From Acidobacteriota bacterium (GTDB lineage: Bacteria > Acidobacteriota > Terriglobia > Terriglobales > Acidobacteriaceae): DNA of 64,000 nt. The notes under the pieces were generated by a model. That model had not been told where the DNA came from and made no database searches. It worked only from the letters and a program-made list of their open reading frames with translations. The DNA lies in the NCBI GenBank assembly GCA_031296115.1, contig JARLGI010000027.1, forward strand, positions 152,411 to 216,410. Reading direction: 5' to 3'. A program made the position numbers and the translations under genes. How positions within the stretch are numbered: the first letter of the stretch is position 1; every line of letters starts with the position of its first letter. Below, piece after piece: positions 35,563-44,001 of the stretch.

Positions 35563-36312
35563 ATGCTGCCTCCCACTGCCAGAGTCTGGCTGCGACTTGC
35601 CCCCATCGCTGTTTCCCTGCTGCTGCTTTCGGCTTGCGGTGGCCATAAGACGTCGCGCAGCCAGCCGGTTCCGCCGCCGCCAACCATTGCTCCGGCCGAG
35701 TCCAAGCCAGCTCCGTCAACCAGCACCGAAGCCAAAACCGCACCCGGTTCGCAGCACAACGCCAAGCCCATCTACGTTGAGACTGGCCTGGCGAGTTGGT
35801 ACGGCCCTCCTTATCACCATCACAAGGGCGCCAACGGCGAGGTCTATGACCAGAACGCTCTGACCGCCGCGCATCGCACGCTGCCGATGAATTCGGTTGT
35901 CCGGGTTACCAACATTGAGAACAAGCAGTCGGTCGTGGTCCGCATCACTGATAGGGGACCGTTCATCGAGGACCGCATCATCGACCTGTCGCTCAGCGCG
36001 GCCAAGGCGGTTGATGTTTGGCGGCAGGGTACAGCTCAAGTAAAGCTTGAAGTGTTGTCCGCTCCCCTGCCCATCGCCGAGGGGGGGCGATGGTGCGTGC
36101 AGATTGGCGCCTTCCAGAGTGAGCACGAAGCCCGCAAGCTGAAAGAGAAGCTGCAGGACCGCTACGCCAACGCCAACGTGGTTCAGTTTACCGGACCGAC
36201 CGGCGAGTGGGTACGCTTGCGTCCCGAAGGCGATGACAAGCGCCGGGCTGAAGAAGTCGCCAGCAAGACGCATGTGAAGGAAGGCGGGGTATTTCTGGTC
36301 AGGCTCGACTGA
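35563..36312 (+). CDS. RlpA-like lytic transglycosylase lipoprotein with SPOR domain
   Basis: A 249-residue envelope protein. The N-terminus ends in a lipobox (LLLLSAC, Cys about 24). A proline-rich linker precedes the RlpA double-psi barrel (GLASWYGPPYHHHKGANGEVYD, RVTNIENKQSVVVRITDRGPF, RIIDLSLSAAK). The C-terminal SPOR domain (WCVQIGAFQSEHEARKLKEKL) binds denuded peptidoglycan at the septum. RlpA enzymes cleave denuded glycan strands during division. ATG 35563 is the first start after a palindromic repeat; upstream in-frame sequence is not homologous. Confidence 0.9.
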   Translation: MLPPTARVWLRLAPIAVSLLLLSACGGHKTSRSQPVPPPPTIAPAESKPAPSTSTEAKTAPGSQHNAKPIYVETGLASWYGPPYHHHKGANGEVYDQNALTAAHRTLPMNSVVRVTNIENKQSVVVRITDRGPFIEDRIIDLSLSAAKAVDVWRQGTAQVKLEVLSAPLPIAEGGRWCVQIGAFQSEHEARKLKEKLQDRYANANVVQFTGPTGEWVRLRPEGDDKRRAEEVASKTHVKEGGVFLVRLD

Positions 36313-36376
36313 GGAAGCAGTAGCTGGTGATAAGCCTTCCCGCGTTGTGGCCTCTTCCGCATATACTTCTTCCGGC

Positions 36377-37012
36377 ATGAACGCCGGCACACCAATCGTA
36401 AGTGTCCGCGAGGATCGTGCGGCTCTCATTCTGCGCGGCCGCAGGCTGGAATACCTGACCATCGCGTGGAACGCGTTCGAGGCTGCGGTGGCGCTGATTT
36501 CCGGCCTACTGGCCGGCAGCGTGGCACTCGTGGGGTTCGGACTCGATTCCGTGATCGAGACTGCCTCCGCCAGCATACTGCTGTGGCGCCTTCGCGCCGG
36601 CCATGATGGGGAGCGCCGCGAGCACACTGCGCGCCGGTTCGTCGGAGTCTGTTTTCTGTTTCTGGCTGCCTATGTCGCCGTTGAATCCCTCCGCGCGCTG
36701 TGGATCAAGGCACAGCCTGAGCGCAGTCTGCCGGGAATTCTCATCGCTATCGCCGCGGTGATCGTGATGCCGCTGCTCGGACGGGCCAAGCGGAACCTAG
36801 CTCGGCAACTAGCTAGCGGCGCCCTTCGTGCCGACTCGCGCCAAGCCGATTTCTGCGCGTATCTCTCCGCGATTCTGCTCGTAGGATTGCTGCTACACGC
36901 GCTGCTAGGTTGGTGGTGGGCGGATCCGGCGGCTGCCCTGGTGATGACGCCGATCATCGCGCGCGAGGGGATGCAGGGCCTGCGCGGCGAGAGATGCGAG
37001 GACTGCCAGTAA
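36377..37012 (+). CDS. Cation transporter (CDF-like membrane protein)
   Basis: A 211-residue integral membrane protein with about six transmembrane helices, resembling cation-diffusion-facilitator-like transporters. The central motif GFGLDSVIETASASILLWRLR corresponds to the CDF TM2 DSxxE-type metal site, and ADSRQADFCAYLS to the TM5 site. It lacks the usual large cytosolic C-terminal domain and ends with a cysteine pair in RCEDCQ. It may move Zn or Co, but this is inferred. Start ATG 36377 is chosen over upstream in-frame codons. Confidence 0.82.
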   Translation: MNAGTPIVSVREDRAALILRGRRLEYLTIAWNAFEAAVALISGLLAGSVALVGFGLDSVIETASASILLWRLRAGHDGERREHTARRFVGVCFLFLAAYVAVESLRALWIKAQPERSLPGILIAIAAVIVMPLLGRAKRNLARQLASGALRADSRQADFCAYLSAILLVGLLLHALLGWWWADPAAALVMTPIIAREGMQGLRGERCEDCQ

Positions 37013-37021
37013 AACGAAGTT

Positions 37022-37108
37022 GCCCACCACGGAGCACACTGAGAGCACAGAGAATACAAAGAAATAAGCAACTTCTTCTCCGGAAGTTCCGTGGGCTCCG
37101 TGGTAGGG
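37022..37108. repeat. CCACGGAG palindromic repeat
   Basis: The start CCCACCACGGAGCACAC and the end GGGCTCCGTGGTAGGG are complementary, forming a long imperfect hairpin around CACTGAGAGCACAGAG. It is the second copy of the element at 26859-26957, and again lies just past a gene end. Confidence 0.6.
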
Positions 37109-37189
37109 AGAATTGGAGAAGCCAGGCCGACCTGATTGGATCGCGGTTTTCCACTGTTCCAAGATGAGACTCCGTTGCTATGCTGAGAC

Positions 37190-37873
37190 ATGGCCAGAAC
37201 GCCGCGTTCCTTTGACCGCCAGTTCCTTCCGCTCTCCACCCGTTTTGACCACGCGCTGCTCTTCACTGCCCAAGTACATCGCAACCAAGACCGCAAGAAG
37301 AGCGGCATCCCGTATCTGTCGCACCTGTTGGGGGTGGCCTCCATCGTGCTCGACTACGGCGGCGATGAGGAGATGGCCATTGCGGCCCTGTTGCACGATG
37401 CGGTCGAGGACCATGGCGGACGGCCGATGTTGAGGGTCATTCAGCAGATTTTCGGGCCGCGGGTGGCGAAGATTGTGGATGGCTGCACCGATTCCTACGT
37501 CGAAAACCCCACGCAGAAGGAAGGCTGGGAGCGCCGCAAGTTTCGCTATCTGCGCCGCGTGCGCCGCGAAGATGCGGAGACTCGGTTCGTTTCAGCGGCC
37601 GACAAGCTATATAACGTGCGCGCCGTCCTGCGCGACCTGCGCTACAACGGAGATGCGGCGTTTGCGCGCTTCTCCGCTCCCAAGGCGAGGATCATCTGGT
37701 ACTACCGCTCGCTTGTCACCGAGTACCGCGCCGGCGGCGTTACCCATCTTCTGAAACCGCTGCTCGACGATCTCGACCGGGTGGTTACCGAGGTCGAGCA
37801 CCTGTCCGGGTTGCTGGGCGCGTCGAATCGCCCGCATCGCAGGCTTACGTCCAAGCTGAAAGACAAGCGCTAG
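37190..37873 (+). CDS. HD-domain phosphohydrolase (RelA/SpoT-HD-like)
   Basis: A 227-residue HD-superfamily protein. The metal ligands are seen in SGIPYLSHLLG (first His), ALLHDAVEDHGG (HD pair) and the later Asp in SAADKLYNVRAVLRDL. The arrangement matches the (p)ppGpp hydrolase domain of SpoT/Mesh1, without a synthetase or regulatory part. It probably hydrolyses a nucleotide, possibly ppGpp. It begins with ATG after a palindromic repeat. Confidence 0.85.
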   Translation: MARTPRSFDRQFLPLSTRFDHALLFTAQVHRNQDRKKSGIPYLSHLLGVASIVLDYGGDEEMAIAALLHDAVEDHGGRPMLRVIQQIFGPRVAKIVDGCTDSYVENPTQKEGWERRKFRYLRRVRREDAETRFVSAADKLYNVRAVLRDLRYNGDAAFARFSAPKARIIWYYRSLVTEYRAGGVTHLLKPLLDDLDRVVTEVEHLSGLLGASNRPHRRLTSKLKDKR

Positions 37874-37930
37874 ATCGGAGCGCTACACGAGAAGGCGCGC
37901 GACAATCGCCCGTTTCAGAGGGAGCTGAAC

Positions 37931-38338
37931 GTGAAGCAGACCGATGCCGACCGCATTACCCAGGTGCTGGAAACCGCTAAGACGATTGCTGTCGTGGGAC
38001 TGACCAACACACCCATGCGGCCCAGCTACGGCGTTTCGCATTACATGCTGTTGCAGGGATACCGCATTATTCCCGTGAACCCCAATATCACTGAGTGGAT
38101 GGGCGAGAAAGCCTATCCTTCCCTGCTGGAGGTTCCGGAAAAGATCGACATCGTGGATGTATTTCGCCGCCCCGACGCCGTACCCGACGTAGTGGAGCAT
38201 GCCATCCAGATCAAGGCGCCTGTGGTCTGGCTACAGGAGGGCGTGGTCCACGAGGAAGCCGCCGAAAAGGCGCGACAGGCAGGCATCTTCTTGGTCATGG
38301 ACCGGTGCATTCTGAAAGAGCACCGGAAGAGACGTTAA
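37931..38338 (+). CDS. CoA-binding domain protein (YccU-like)
   Basis: A 135-residue Rossmann-like CoA-binding protein. The dinucleotide/CoA fold is recognisable: KTIAVVGLTNTPMRPSYGVSHYML, GYRIIPVNPN, VDVFRRPDAVPDVVEHAI and VVWLQEGVVHEEAAEKARQAGI with a final VMDRC. Small stand-alone members are widespread but of unknown role. The gene follows the HD hydrolase by about 57 bases. Confidence 0.88.
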   Translation: MKQTDADRITQVLETAKTIAVVGLTNTPMRPSYGVSHYMLLQGYRIIPVNPNITEWMGEKAYPSLLEVPEKIDIVDVFRRPDAVPDVVEHAIQIKAPVVWLQEGVVHEEAAEKARQAGIFLVMDRCILKEHRKRR

Positions 38339-38367
38339 GTTCTTGACTCGTGGGGATGCATAGAGTC

Positions 38368-39732
38368 CTATTCTTTTCCGTGCCGTTGCTGTGAACCCGC
38401 CCTTGCCCGCTTCAGTTCTTCCAGCCGCGCCTTGATGCGCTTTTCGATGCCCTCTTCTGTCGGATGGTAGTACACGCGGTTCTTCAGGCTGTCGGGCAGA
38501 CACTGCATGTCTGCCACCTTCGCTTCCAACTCGTGCGCGTACTGATATCCCTTGCCGTACTCCAACGCCTTCATCAATCCAGTGGGCGCATTGCGCAGAT
38601 GTAGCGGCACCGGTTCCTGCGCCGTGCGTTCCACGTCCTCCTGTACCGCGCCATAAGCCACATAGACCGCGTTTGACTTGGGAGCTGCGCACAAGTACAC
38701 GACCGCCTGCGCCAGGGCCAGGTCGCCTTCTGGCATGCCGAGGAAGTCGAAAGCATCGCGGGCTGCCAGCGTGATGCCCAGCGCGTTGGGATCGGCGAGC
38801 CCGATGTCTTCGACGGCCATGCGCACCACGCGGCGCCCGACATATAGCCGGTCCTCACCGGCTTCGAGCATGCGGGCCAGCCAGTAGAGCGCGGCGTCGG
38901 GATCGCTGTTGCGCACGCTCTTGTGCAGCGCCGAGATCAGGTTGTAGTGCTCTTCGCCGGCCTTGTCGTAACGCAACACGCGCTTCTGCAGGGCATCGCC
39001 GACGATAACGCCAGTGATGCGTGGCGCTTTGTCTTTTCCTTGCTGCTCCTGCGCCAACGTGGCCGCGATCTCCAGCACGTTATAGGCGCTGCGCGCGTCG
39101 CCGCTTGAGTACGTCGCAATCTTGCGCAGCGCGTCATCTTCGGCCTCCAGGTGCAGGTCGCCCAATCCGCGCTCTGCGTCCTTCAATGCACGGTGCAACA
39201 GTTCGACAATCTGCTCCTCACTAAGTTCCTTTAGTACGTACACCCGGCAGCGCGACAACAACGCCGAGATGACTTCGAAGGACGGGTTCTCGGTGGTGGC
39301 GCCGATCAGGCGGATGCTTCCCTTCTCCACGTAGGGGAGAAAGGCATCTTGCTGTGCCTTGTTGAAACGGTGGACTTCATCCACAAAGACGATGGTTCGC
39401 GTGCCGTATTGCCGCGTCCTTTCGGCGTCCGCCATGACCTGCTTGATTTCCTTGATGCCCGTCAGCACAGCCGAGAACTCGATGAAGTCGGCGTGGGTCA
39501 TGCGGGCGATGATCTTGGCCAGCGTGGTCTTTCCTACGCCCGGCGGGCCCCAGAAGATGAGCGAGCCGCTGTCGTCGCGCTCAATCTGCACGCGCAGCGA
39601 TTTGCCCGGCCCGAGGATATGCTCCTGGCCGACGAACTCGTCCAGCGTTCGCGGGCGCATGCGGTCAGCTAGCGGGCGGGACTTATCGACGGAGTCGTCC
39701 TGCGGTATTTGCTGAAACAGGCTCAATGGCAT
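38368..39732 (-). CDS. rarA: Replication-associated recombination protein A (MgsA/RarA)
   Basis: A 454-residue AAA+ ATPase that acts at stalled replication forks. The N-terminal RPLADRMRPRTLDEFVGQEH leads to Walker A (GPPGVGKTTLAK) and Walker B (IVFVDEVHRFNKAQQDAFLP), the sensor IRLIGATTENPSFEVI, and the C-terminal clamp-loader-like tetramerisation domain (YNLISALHKSVRNSDPDAALYWLARMLEAGED). Complete. It is convergent with the CoA-binding gene. Confidence 0.95.
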   Translation of the reverse strand: MPLSLFQQIPQDDSVDKSRPLADRMRPRTLDEFVGQEHILGPGKSLRVQIERDDSGSLIFWGPPGVGKTTLAKIIARMTHADFIEFSAVLTGIKEIKQVMADAERTRQYGTRTIVFVDEVHRFNKAQQDAFLPYVEKGSIRLIGATTENPSFEVISALLSRCRVYVLKELSEEQIVELLHRALKDAERGLGDLHLEAEDDALRKIATYSSGDARSAYNVLEIAATLAQEQQGKDKAPRITGVIVGDALQKRVLRYDKAGEEHYNLISALHKSVRNSDPDAALYWLARMLEAGEDRLYVGRRVVRMAVEDIGLADPNALGITLAARDAFDFLGMPEGDLALAQAVVYLCAAPKSNAVYVAYGAVQEDVERTAQEPVPLHLRNAPTGLMKALEYGKGYQYAHELEAKVADMQCLPDSLKNRVYYHPTEEGIEKRIKARLEELKRARAGSQQRHGKE

Positions 39733-39776
39733 TCACCAGGGAGGCACAAAGGGATCATAACCTGCGGCGCAGCGGT

Positions 39777-40592
39777 TCAAGCTCTTTGCCGGGCAGCCTC
39801 GTACAGCAGGATCGAAGCGGCTATAGCGGCGTTCAGCGATTCAACCCGCGCGGATTGCGGGATGGCAACGACACCGTCCGCAAGGGCCAGCACATCCTTG
39901 GGCACGCCTGCCCCTTCGCTTCCAATAACAACTGCGACCGGCCCGCGCAAGTCTGCTTCAGCAATGGATATTCCTTTGTGCGAGGAAGTCGCCAGCACGC
40001 GTGCGCCGCGGGCCTTGATTTCACTTAACGCCTTTGCCAGTCCCACCTTCAGCATCGGCACCCGAAACAGCGATCCTGCCGACGCCCGTACCGCCTTCCA
40101 GTTCCACGGACTCACGGTGCGCTCTCCCAGCAGCAAGCCGGTCACGTCAAACGCCTCCGCCGATCGCGCGATTGTGCCTAGATTCCCCGGATCCTGCAGG
40201 CCTGTCGTGGCGACCAGCAAAGGCGGAGAAGGAGCAAACAGGTCGTCGAACGCGAAAACTTTTACTCGTACGAGCGCTGCAATGCCCTGCGGGGTTTCGC
40301 TGGGCACCGCGCTGGCAAAAACGTCGTCAGGAAGTAAGAGGGCTTCGGTGTGTGCCGCTAGCTGTGGCAACAGCTTGTGAGCGCGCTCACGCGCTGACTC
40401 GCTGAAAAAGACTGTACTCAGCTTCAGGCCGCTGCGGATCGCCTCTTCGACCAGGTGCATCCCTTCGATGGCGATCTCGCCTTCCTGGCTGGGCATGGCC
40501 TCGCCGAACAGGCGGCGCAGCTCTTTCACCTGCGCGTTCTGGCGACTGCTGACGCGGCGAAAACGATCCTCGGACTGGAAGTGGCCGGGCAT
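39777..40592 (-). CDS. TrmH/SpoU family RNA 2'-O-methyltransferase
   Basis: A 271-residue SPOUT methyltransferase. The N-terminal substrate-binding domain (ALEG-like: GEIAIEGMHLVEEAIRSG) precedes the knotted catalytic domain with motif 1 GLQDPGNLGTIARSAEAF, motif 2 VVIGSEGAGVPKDVL and motif 3 IPQSARVESLNAAIAASILLYEAAR. It methylates ribose 2'-OH in rRNA or tRNA; the target base is unknown. An in-frame ATG at 40619 lies inside a palindromic repeat, so ATG 40592 is preferred. Confidence 0.9.
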   Translation of the reverse strand: MPGHFQSEDRFRRVSSRQNAQVKELRRLFGEAMPSQEGEIAIEGMHLVEEAIRSGLKLSTVFFSESARERAHKLLPQLAAHTEALLLPDDVFASAVPSETPQGIAALVRVKVFAFDDLFAPSPPLLVATTGLQDPGNLGTIARSAEAFDVTGLLLGERTVSPWNWKAVRASAGSLFRVPMLKVGLAKALSEIKARGARVLATSSHKGISIAEADLRGPVAVVIGSEGAGVPKDVLALADGVVAIPQSARVESLNAAIAASILLYEAARQRA

Positions 40593-40597
40593 CCAAC

Positions 40598-40613
40598 GGC
40601 GGCTAAAGCCGCC
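40598..40613. repeat. GGCGGCTAAAGCCGCC palindrome
   Basis: A single 16-base copy of the GGCTAAAGCC palindrome, lying just upstream of the RNA methyltransferase start. In the longer reading frame from 40619 it would be translated as a short non-conserved N-terminus. Confidence 0.6.
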
Positions 40614-40747
40614 GTCCATCGTACACCGGATGGACGAGTCACCGCGCGGCAGGGCTCGGTCGTGATAATCTGCTCCTTTGCTGTGGCAGGGAGCGATATG
40701 TTACGGTTCGCTCCGCAAGCTCCTCATAGGAAAAAAAAGAGGTAGGG

Positions 40748-41395
40748 TTGCGTCCCGAAATCGTCAAAATCGACAGTACTGAACCGGAAGCCTCACTCGT
40801 CACCTATGTGGCGGAGAAAATCCGCGCCGGCGAGGTGATGGGAATGCCAACCGATACGTTTTACGGACTCGCGGTCGATCCCTTCAATCTGCACGCCGTA
40901 GACCGGGTGTACGAGATTAAGACCCGTTCCCGGCACAAACCCCTGTCCCTGCTTATCGGATCAGTCGACCAGGCCGCCGACCTGGCATGGCCGGTTCCCG
41001 AGACCTTCTACCTGCTGGCGCGGCGCTTCTGGCCGGGCCCGCTGACCATCATCGTCAAAGCTGATCCCAAGTTGCCGCTCAAGGTCACAGCCAATACCGG
41101 CAACGTTGCTCTGCGCGTGCCTGCGGCCGAAGTTCCGTTGGCCATCATCCGCGCCGCCGCACTTCCCATCACTGCGACCTCCGCCAACCTTCATGGCGAG
41201 TCGGAGTGCACGACGGCGATACAGGTGCGCGATCAGCTCGGCGACTGTCTCTCGCTGATCGTGGATGGTGGCCCGTCGCCCCGCGCTCTTCCGTCCACGA
41301 TCATTGATCTGACCAGCGAGGACGGTACCTGGCGCCTGCTGCGGCACGGCGCGATTCCGGAAGAACAGATCGTCGAATTGCTGGGTCGGGAGTAG
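40748..41395 (+). CDS. L-threonylcarbamoyladenylate synthase (Sua5/YrdC/YciO family)
   Basis: A 215-residue enzyme forming threonylcarbamoyl-AMP for t6A37 of ANN-decoding tRNAs. The YrdC core is clear: GEVMGMPTDTFYGLAVDP, IKTRSRHKPLSLLI, FWPGPLTIIVKA, VALRVPA and PITATSANLHGESE. The C-terminus is short, so it is the YrdC-type rather than full Sua5. The start is TTG at 40748, with AGAGGTAGG upstream. It is followed closely by the YdcF-like gene. Confidence 0.92.
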   Translation: MRPEIVKIDSTEPEASLVTYVAEKIRAGEVMGMPTDTFYGLAVDPFNLHAVDRVYEIKTRSRHKPLSLLIGSVDQAADLAWPVPETFYLLARRFWPGPLTIIVKADPKLPLKVTANTGNVALRVPAAEVPLAIIRAAALPITATSANLHGESECTTAIQVRDQLGDCLSLIVDGGPSPRALPSTIIDLTSEDGTWRLLRHGAIPEEQIVELLGRE

Positions 41396-41448
41396 TCGCC
41401 ACGGCGGCACAGAAACCAAAGCTGAGTTTTTCGGGCTGGATCGTCATT

Positions 41449-42006
41449 GTGGCCCTGATCGTCGCCTTGGGGGTCCTGCTGTACAACAGCGTGCGGATCA
41501 TGCGCGAGGCGGGTGAGGACCAGGAACATCCTGCCGATGCCATTGTCGTGTTTGGCGCGGCGGAATACGCCGGGCATCCATCGCCGGTGTATCGTGCCCG
41601 CCTCGATCATGGATACGAATTGTTCGAACGCGGGCTGGCGCCCGTCATTATAACCACGGGCGGCGCTGCCAACGACCCCAGGTTTAGCGAAGGCCAGGTA
41701 GGTCGCGACTATCTCGAATCCCGGGGCGTGCCCGACGCTAATCTCATCGCCGAAACCCAGGCCGACAATACCGACGAATCCACCCAGCGCGTCGCGGCCA
41801 TCATGCGCACCAACGGCCTGCACACTGCCTTGCTGGTCAGCGATGCCTACCACCTCTATCGGGCCAAGAAAATGATGATGCGGGAAGGAATGCAGGTCTA
41901 TCTTTCGCCCCGCCCGGCGTCCATCCCCAAGACGCTCACGGGGCGCTGGTTGGCAGCCCTGCGGGAAAGTTTCAGTTACATGCTGTACCGGGCGCACGTT
42001 AGGTAG
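41449..42006 (+). CDS. YdcF/DUF218-family protein
   Basis: A DUF218 domain protein with an N-terminal membrane anchor. Conserved elements: DAIVVFGAAEYAGHPSPVYRARLDHGYELF, PVIITTGGAANDPRFSEGQV, ESRGVPDANLIAETQADNTDEST and LLVSDAYHLYRAKKMM. Family members (SanA/YdcF) are linked to envelope polysaccharide metabolism. The GTG at 41449 is the first standard start, but the reading frame and a hydrophobic segment continue upstream to the stop of the preceding gene (through SFSGWIVIV), so the true start may be non-canonical, for example CTG at 41422. Confidence 0.8.
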   Translation: MALIVALGVLLYNSVRIMREAGEDQEHPADAIVVFGAAEYAGHPSPVYRARLDHGYELFERGLAPVIITTGGAANDPRFSEGQVGRDYLESRGVPDANLIAETQADNTDESTQRVAAIMRTNGLHTALLVSDAYHLYRAKKMMMREGMQVYLSPRPASIPKTLTGRWLAALRESFSYMLYRAHVR

Positions 42007-42026
42007 CGCAGGACAAATGCCGAGGC

Positions 42027-42821
42027 TCACTTCACCAGGACCAACACCCGCACTGGGCCGCCCGAACCGTTTTCCAGCTTAATGGGAGCGACGACGACGG
42101 TAGCCCCCTCCGCCGGAACCTGCGCGAGGTTGGCGACGTCCTCCAGGTGATAGACACTCTCTTTGGACGTGAACTGATGGACGGGGTACGTCGTGCTGAC
42201 GCCAATGTCAACGCTCATCGTGTCAATTCCCAGCCCCACGACACCCCTTGTCTTCACTAAAAACTTTACCGTTTCCAATGCAAACCCTGGAAAATGCAGC
42301 AAGTTATCGCTGCCAACATTGCGGAACTCTTGCTGGGAATTCCAGCGTGAGTCCCAGCCGGTGTAGGCCATCACGACCGCCCCGGTGGGTATCTGGCCAT
42401 GCGAGGCCTCCCAGTCGGCGACATCCTGCATACTGACTTCATGGTCCGCATTGACCTTCGCCGCGGCGCGAACATCGAGCACCGCCAGCGGACGAACCAG
42501 CCGCTCCGGCGGTATCTGGTCCAACGCCCACATGCCCTTGGCGAAGTGCGCAGGCGCATCAAGATGGGTGCCGTAATGCTCCTGGGTGGTAAACACGCGC
42601 GAGTAATAGCCGTCATGCTCGATGTTTCCCAGTTCCTTCGCCTGGAAGGGCGAATCCTCCGTGCCCTCCCAGTTAGGAGACTGGTCATTGAGCGGGTGCG
42701 TGAGATCGAGGACTTCGCGGTAAACGTCGGGCTCGGGAATGGCAGATTTGTGCTGGGCGACCAAAAGAAGCGCCGCTGCCAGGGTAAAGCCTATCGCCAA
42801 TGTCTTCCAGTTGTTTCCCAT
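42027..42821 (-). CDS. Exported metal-dependent cyclase/hydrolase (kynurenine formamidase-like)
   Basis: A 264-residue protein of the cyclase family (PF04199). The signature HYGTHLDAPAHF carries the HxGTHxDxPxHF metal-binding motif, and the C-terminal VVGLGIDTMSVDIG with later HQF completes the fold. A hydrophobic N-terminus (WKTLAIGFTLAAALLLVA) indicates a signal peptide or anchor. The family includes kynurenine formamidases and isatin hydrolases, but the substrate is unknown here. Confidence 0.88.
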   Translation of the reverse strand: MGNNWKTLAIGFTLAAALLLVAQHKSAIPEPDVYREVLDLTHPLNDQSPNWEGTEDSPFQAKELGNIEHDGYYSRVFTTQEHYGTHLDAPAHFAKGMWALDQIPPERLVRPLAVLDVRAAAKVNADHEVSMQDVADWEASHGQIPTGAVVMAYTGWDSRWNSQQEFRNVGSDNLLHFPGFALETVKFLVKTRGVVGLGIDTMSVDIGVSTTYPVHQFTSKESVYHLEDVANLAQVPAEGATVVVAPIKLENGSGGPVRVLVLVK

Positions 42822-42962
42822 CGACCCAGATGCCCTGCTTATTGGACGTCGGCCACTGCAAAATCGTTCCTGAAATTGTGGTTACTGGCGGGGTGCCCAG
42901 AAGCCGCAGCCTGGCGACGCAGCTCCGCACTTGGCGACAATTGAATGGGGATTGAACGGAGG

Positions 42963-43307
42963 CTACGGGTAGGACCTGATGGCCGACTCTTCGTCTTCCG
43001 GCACTTCGAAGATGGTGTAGAGCTTGGTGATTTGCAGCAGATTGTGCACGTTCTTGTTGAGGTTCATCAGTTTGAGATGGCCACCCTGATTGCGCACTGA
43101 GGTAAAGCAGCTCATCAACTCGCCCACGCCGGCGCTGTCGATATGACGAACGCTGCCCAGGTTGAGCAGCAGGTTCTTGTATCCCTGCGCCACCGTATCG
43201 CGCACCACGTCGCGGAGCACGCCGGTACCGTCGCCCAGCCGCAGTTCGCCCACGATGTCCACAATCACAACGTTATCTCGCAGCCGCGTACTGGTCTTGA
43301 GCGTCAT
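42963..43307 (-). CDS. STAS-domain anti-sigma factor antagonist
   Basis: A 114-residue SpoIIAA/RsbV-like protein. The STAS core has VVIVDIVGELRLGDGT, LLLNLGSVRHIDSAGVGELM with phospho-acceptor Ser58, and a helical tail. In known systems an anti-sigma kinase phosphorylates this serine and a PP2C phosphatase reverses it. A matching phosphatase is at 30525-31532 but no kinase lies in the window. It lies 11 bases downstream of the triple-repeat membrane protein gene, which precedes it in the same direction. Confidence 0.9.
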   Translation of the reverse strand: MTLKTSTRLRDNVVIVDIVGELRLGDGTGVLRDVVRDTVAQGYKNLLLNLGSVRHIDSAGVGELMSCFTSVRNQGGHLKLMNLNKNVHNLLQITKLYTIFEVPEDEESAIRSYP

Positions 43308-43318
43308 AAACCTCCCGG

Positions 43319-43984
43319 TTACTGAAACTTAAACATAGCTAGCAGGAGAAATACCGCCTCTGCCGCCGCCAGTCCAATCCAGATTCTGCGGCGGAAGCGT
43401 GTCCGACCCAAATCGCGTGCCAACTGCATGCGCACCGCCAGCAGTACAGGATCAATCACCGGCGTGGCTTCCGCAACTGCCGGCGGAGACAGCGCTGGCG
43501 AACCGACCCCCGCTGCTGCACGGGGCGCGTCCTTCAGAAACACCTTCGGCGTAGAGAGTAAACTGGACCAATCAAGAATCATGAGGCTGGCGTCGGCCCC
43601 GAACGCTGCTACCGGTTGCGAGCTTAGTTGCAGAGCAGGCAGCCGTTCCGGCGCGAGCCGGTCGCGCAGATTTCTGAGCAGAGAATGCCACCAGCCACGG
43701 TCCAGATCATCTCCGATGAGCTCGCCGACATCTACCGGCCGGGACTCGAGTTGCAGGGGCGGTAGAGTCTCCGGCGAGAGCACATCGGCGAGATTCCCGA
43801 AAATGGTGCGGTACCACGGCAACGCCAGCATATCGCCCGCCGAGATGCCGGTATCCACCGGTTTCGAGGTCAGCTCCAGCGGAGGCAATCGCTCCGGAGA
43901 AACCTGGTCGATGAAGTTGAGGACGAGCGAACGCCACAGGGAAACCGTGAGCCCTTCCGGCGGTGACAGATCGAGATCAGGCAT
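43319..43984 (-). CDS. Membrane-anchored protein with three 41-residue repeats
   Basis: A 221-residue protein that I do not recognise. The first 130 residues contain three repeats with an exact 41-residue period: conserved Asn at 23, 64 and 105, and Pro at 30, 71 and 112. Each repeat starts W-x-(x)-S/T-L/I, then N-x-x-D, SPE/APE-x-LP-(P/A)-L-x-L-x-S-x-PV. A proline- and alanine-rich linker (about 145-175) leads to a single C-terminal transmembrane helix (about 203-219, IGLAAAEAVFLLLAMF). No signal peptide is seen, so the repeats are probably cytosolic. It directly precedes the STAS gene in the same operon, so it may act in the same regulatory pathway. Confidence 0.75.
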   Translation of the reverse strand: MPDLDLSPPEGLTVSLWRSLVLNFIDQVSPERLPPLELTSKPVDTGISAGDMLALPWYRTIFGNLADVLSPETLPPLQLESRPVDVGELIGDDLDRGWWHSLLRNLRDRLAPERLPALQLSSQPVAAFGADASLMILDWSSLLSTPKVFLKDAPRAAAGVGSPALSPPAVAEATPVIDPVLLAVRMQLARDLGRTRFRRRIWIGLAAAEAVFLLLAMFKFQ

Positions 43985-44001
43985 TCAGTTGCTACTGCTC
44001 C

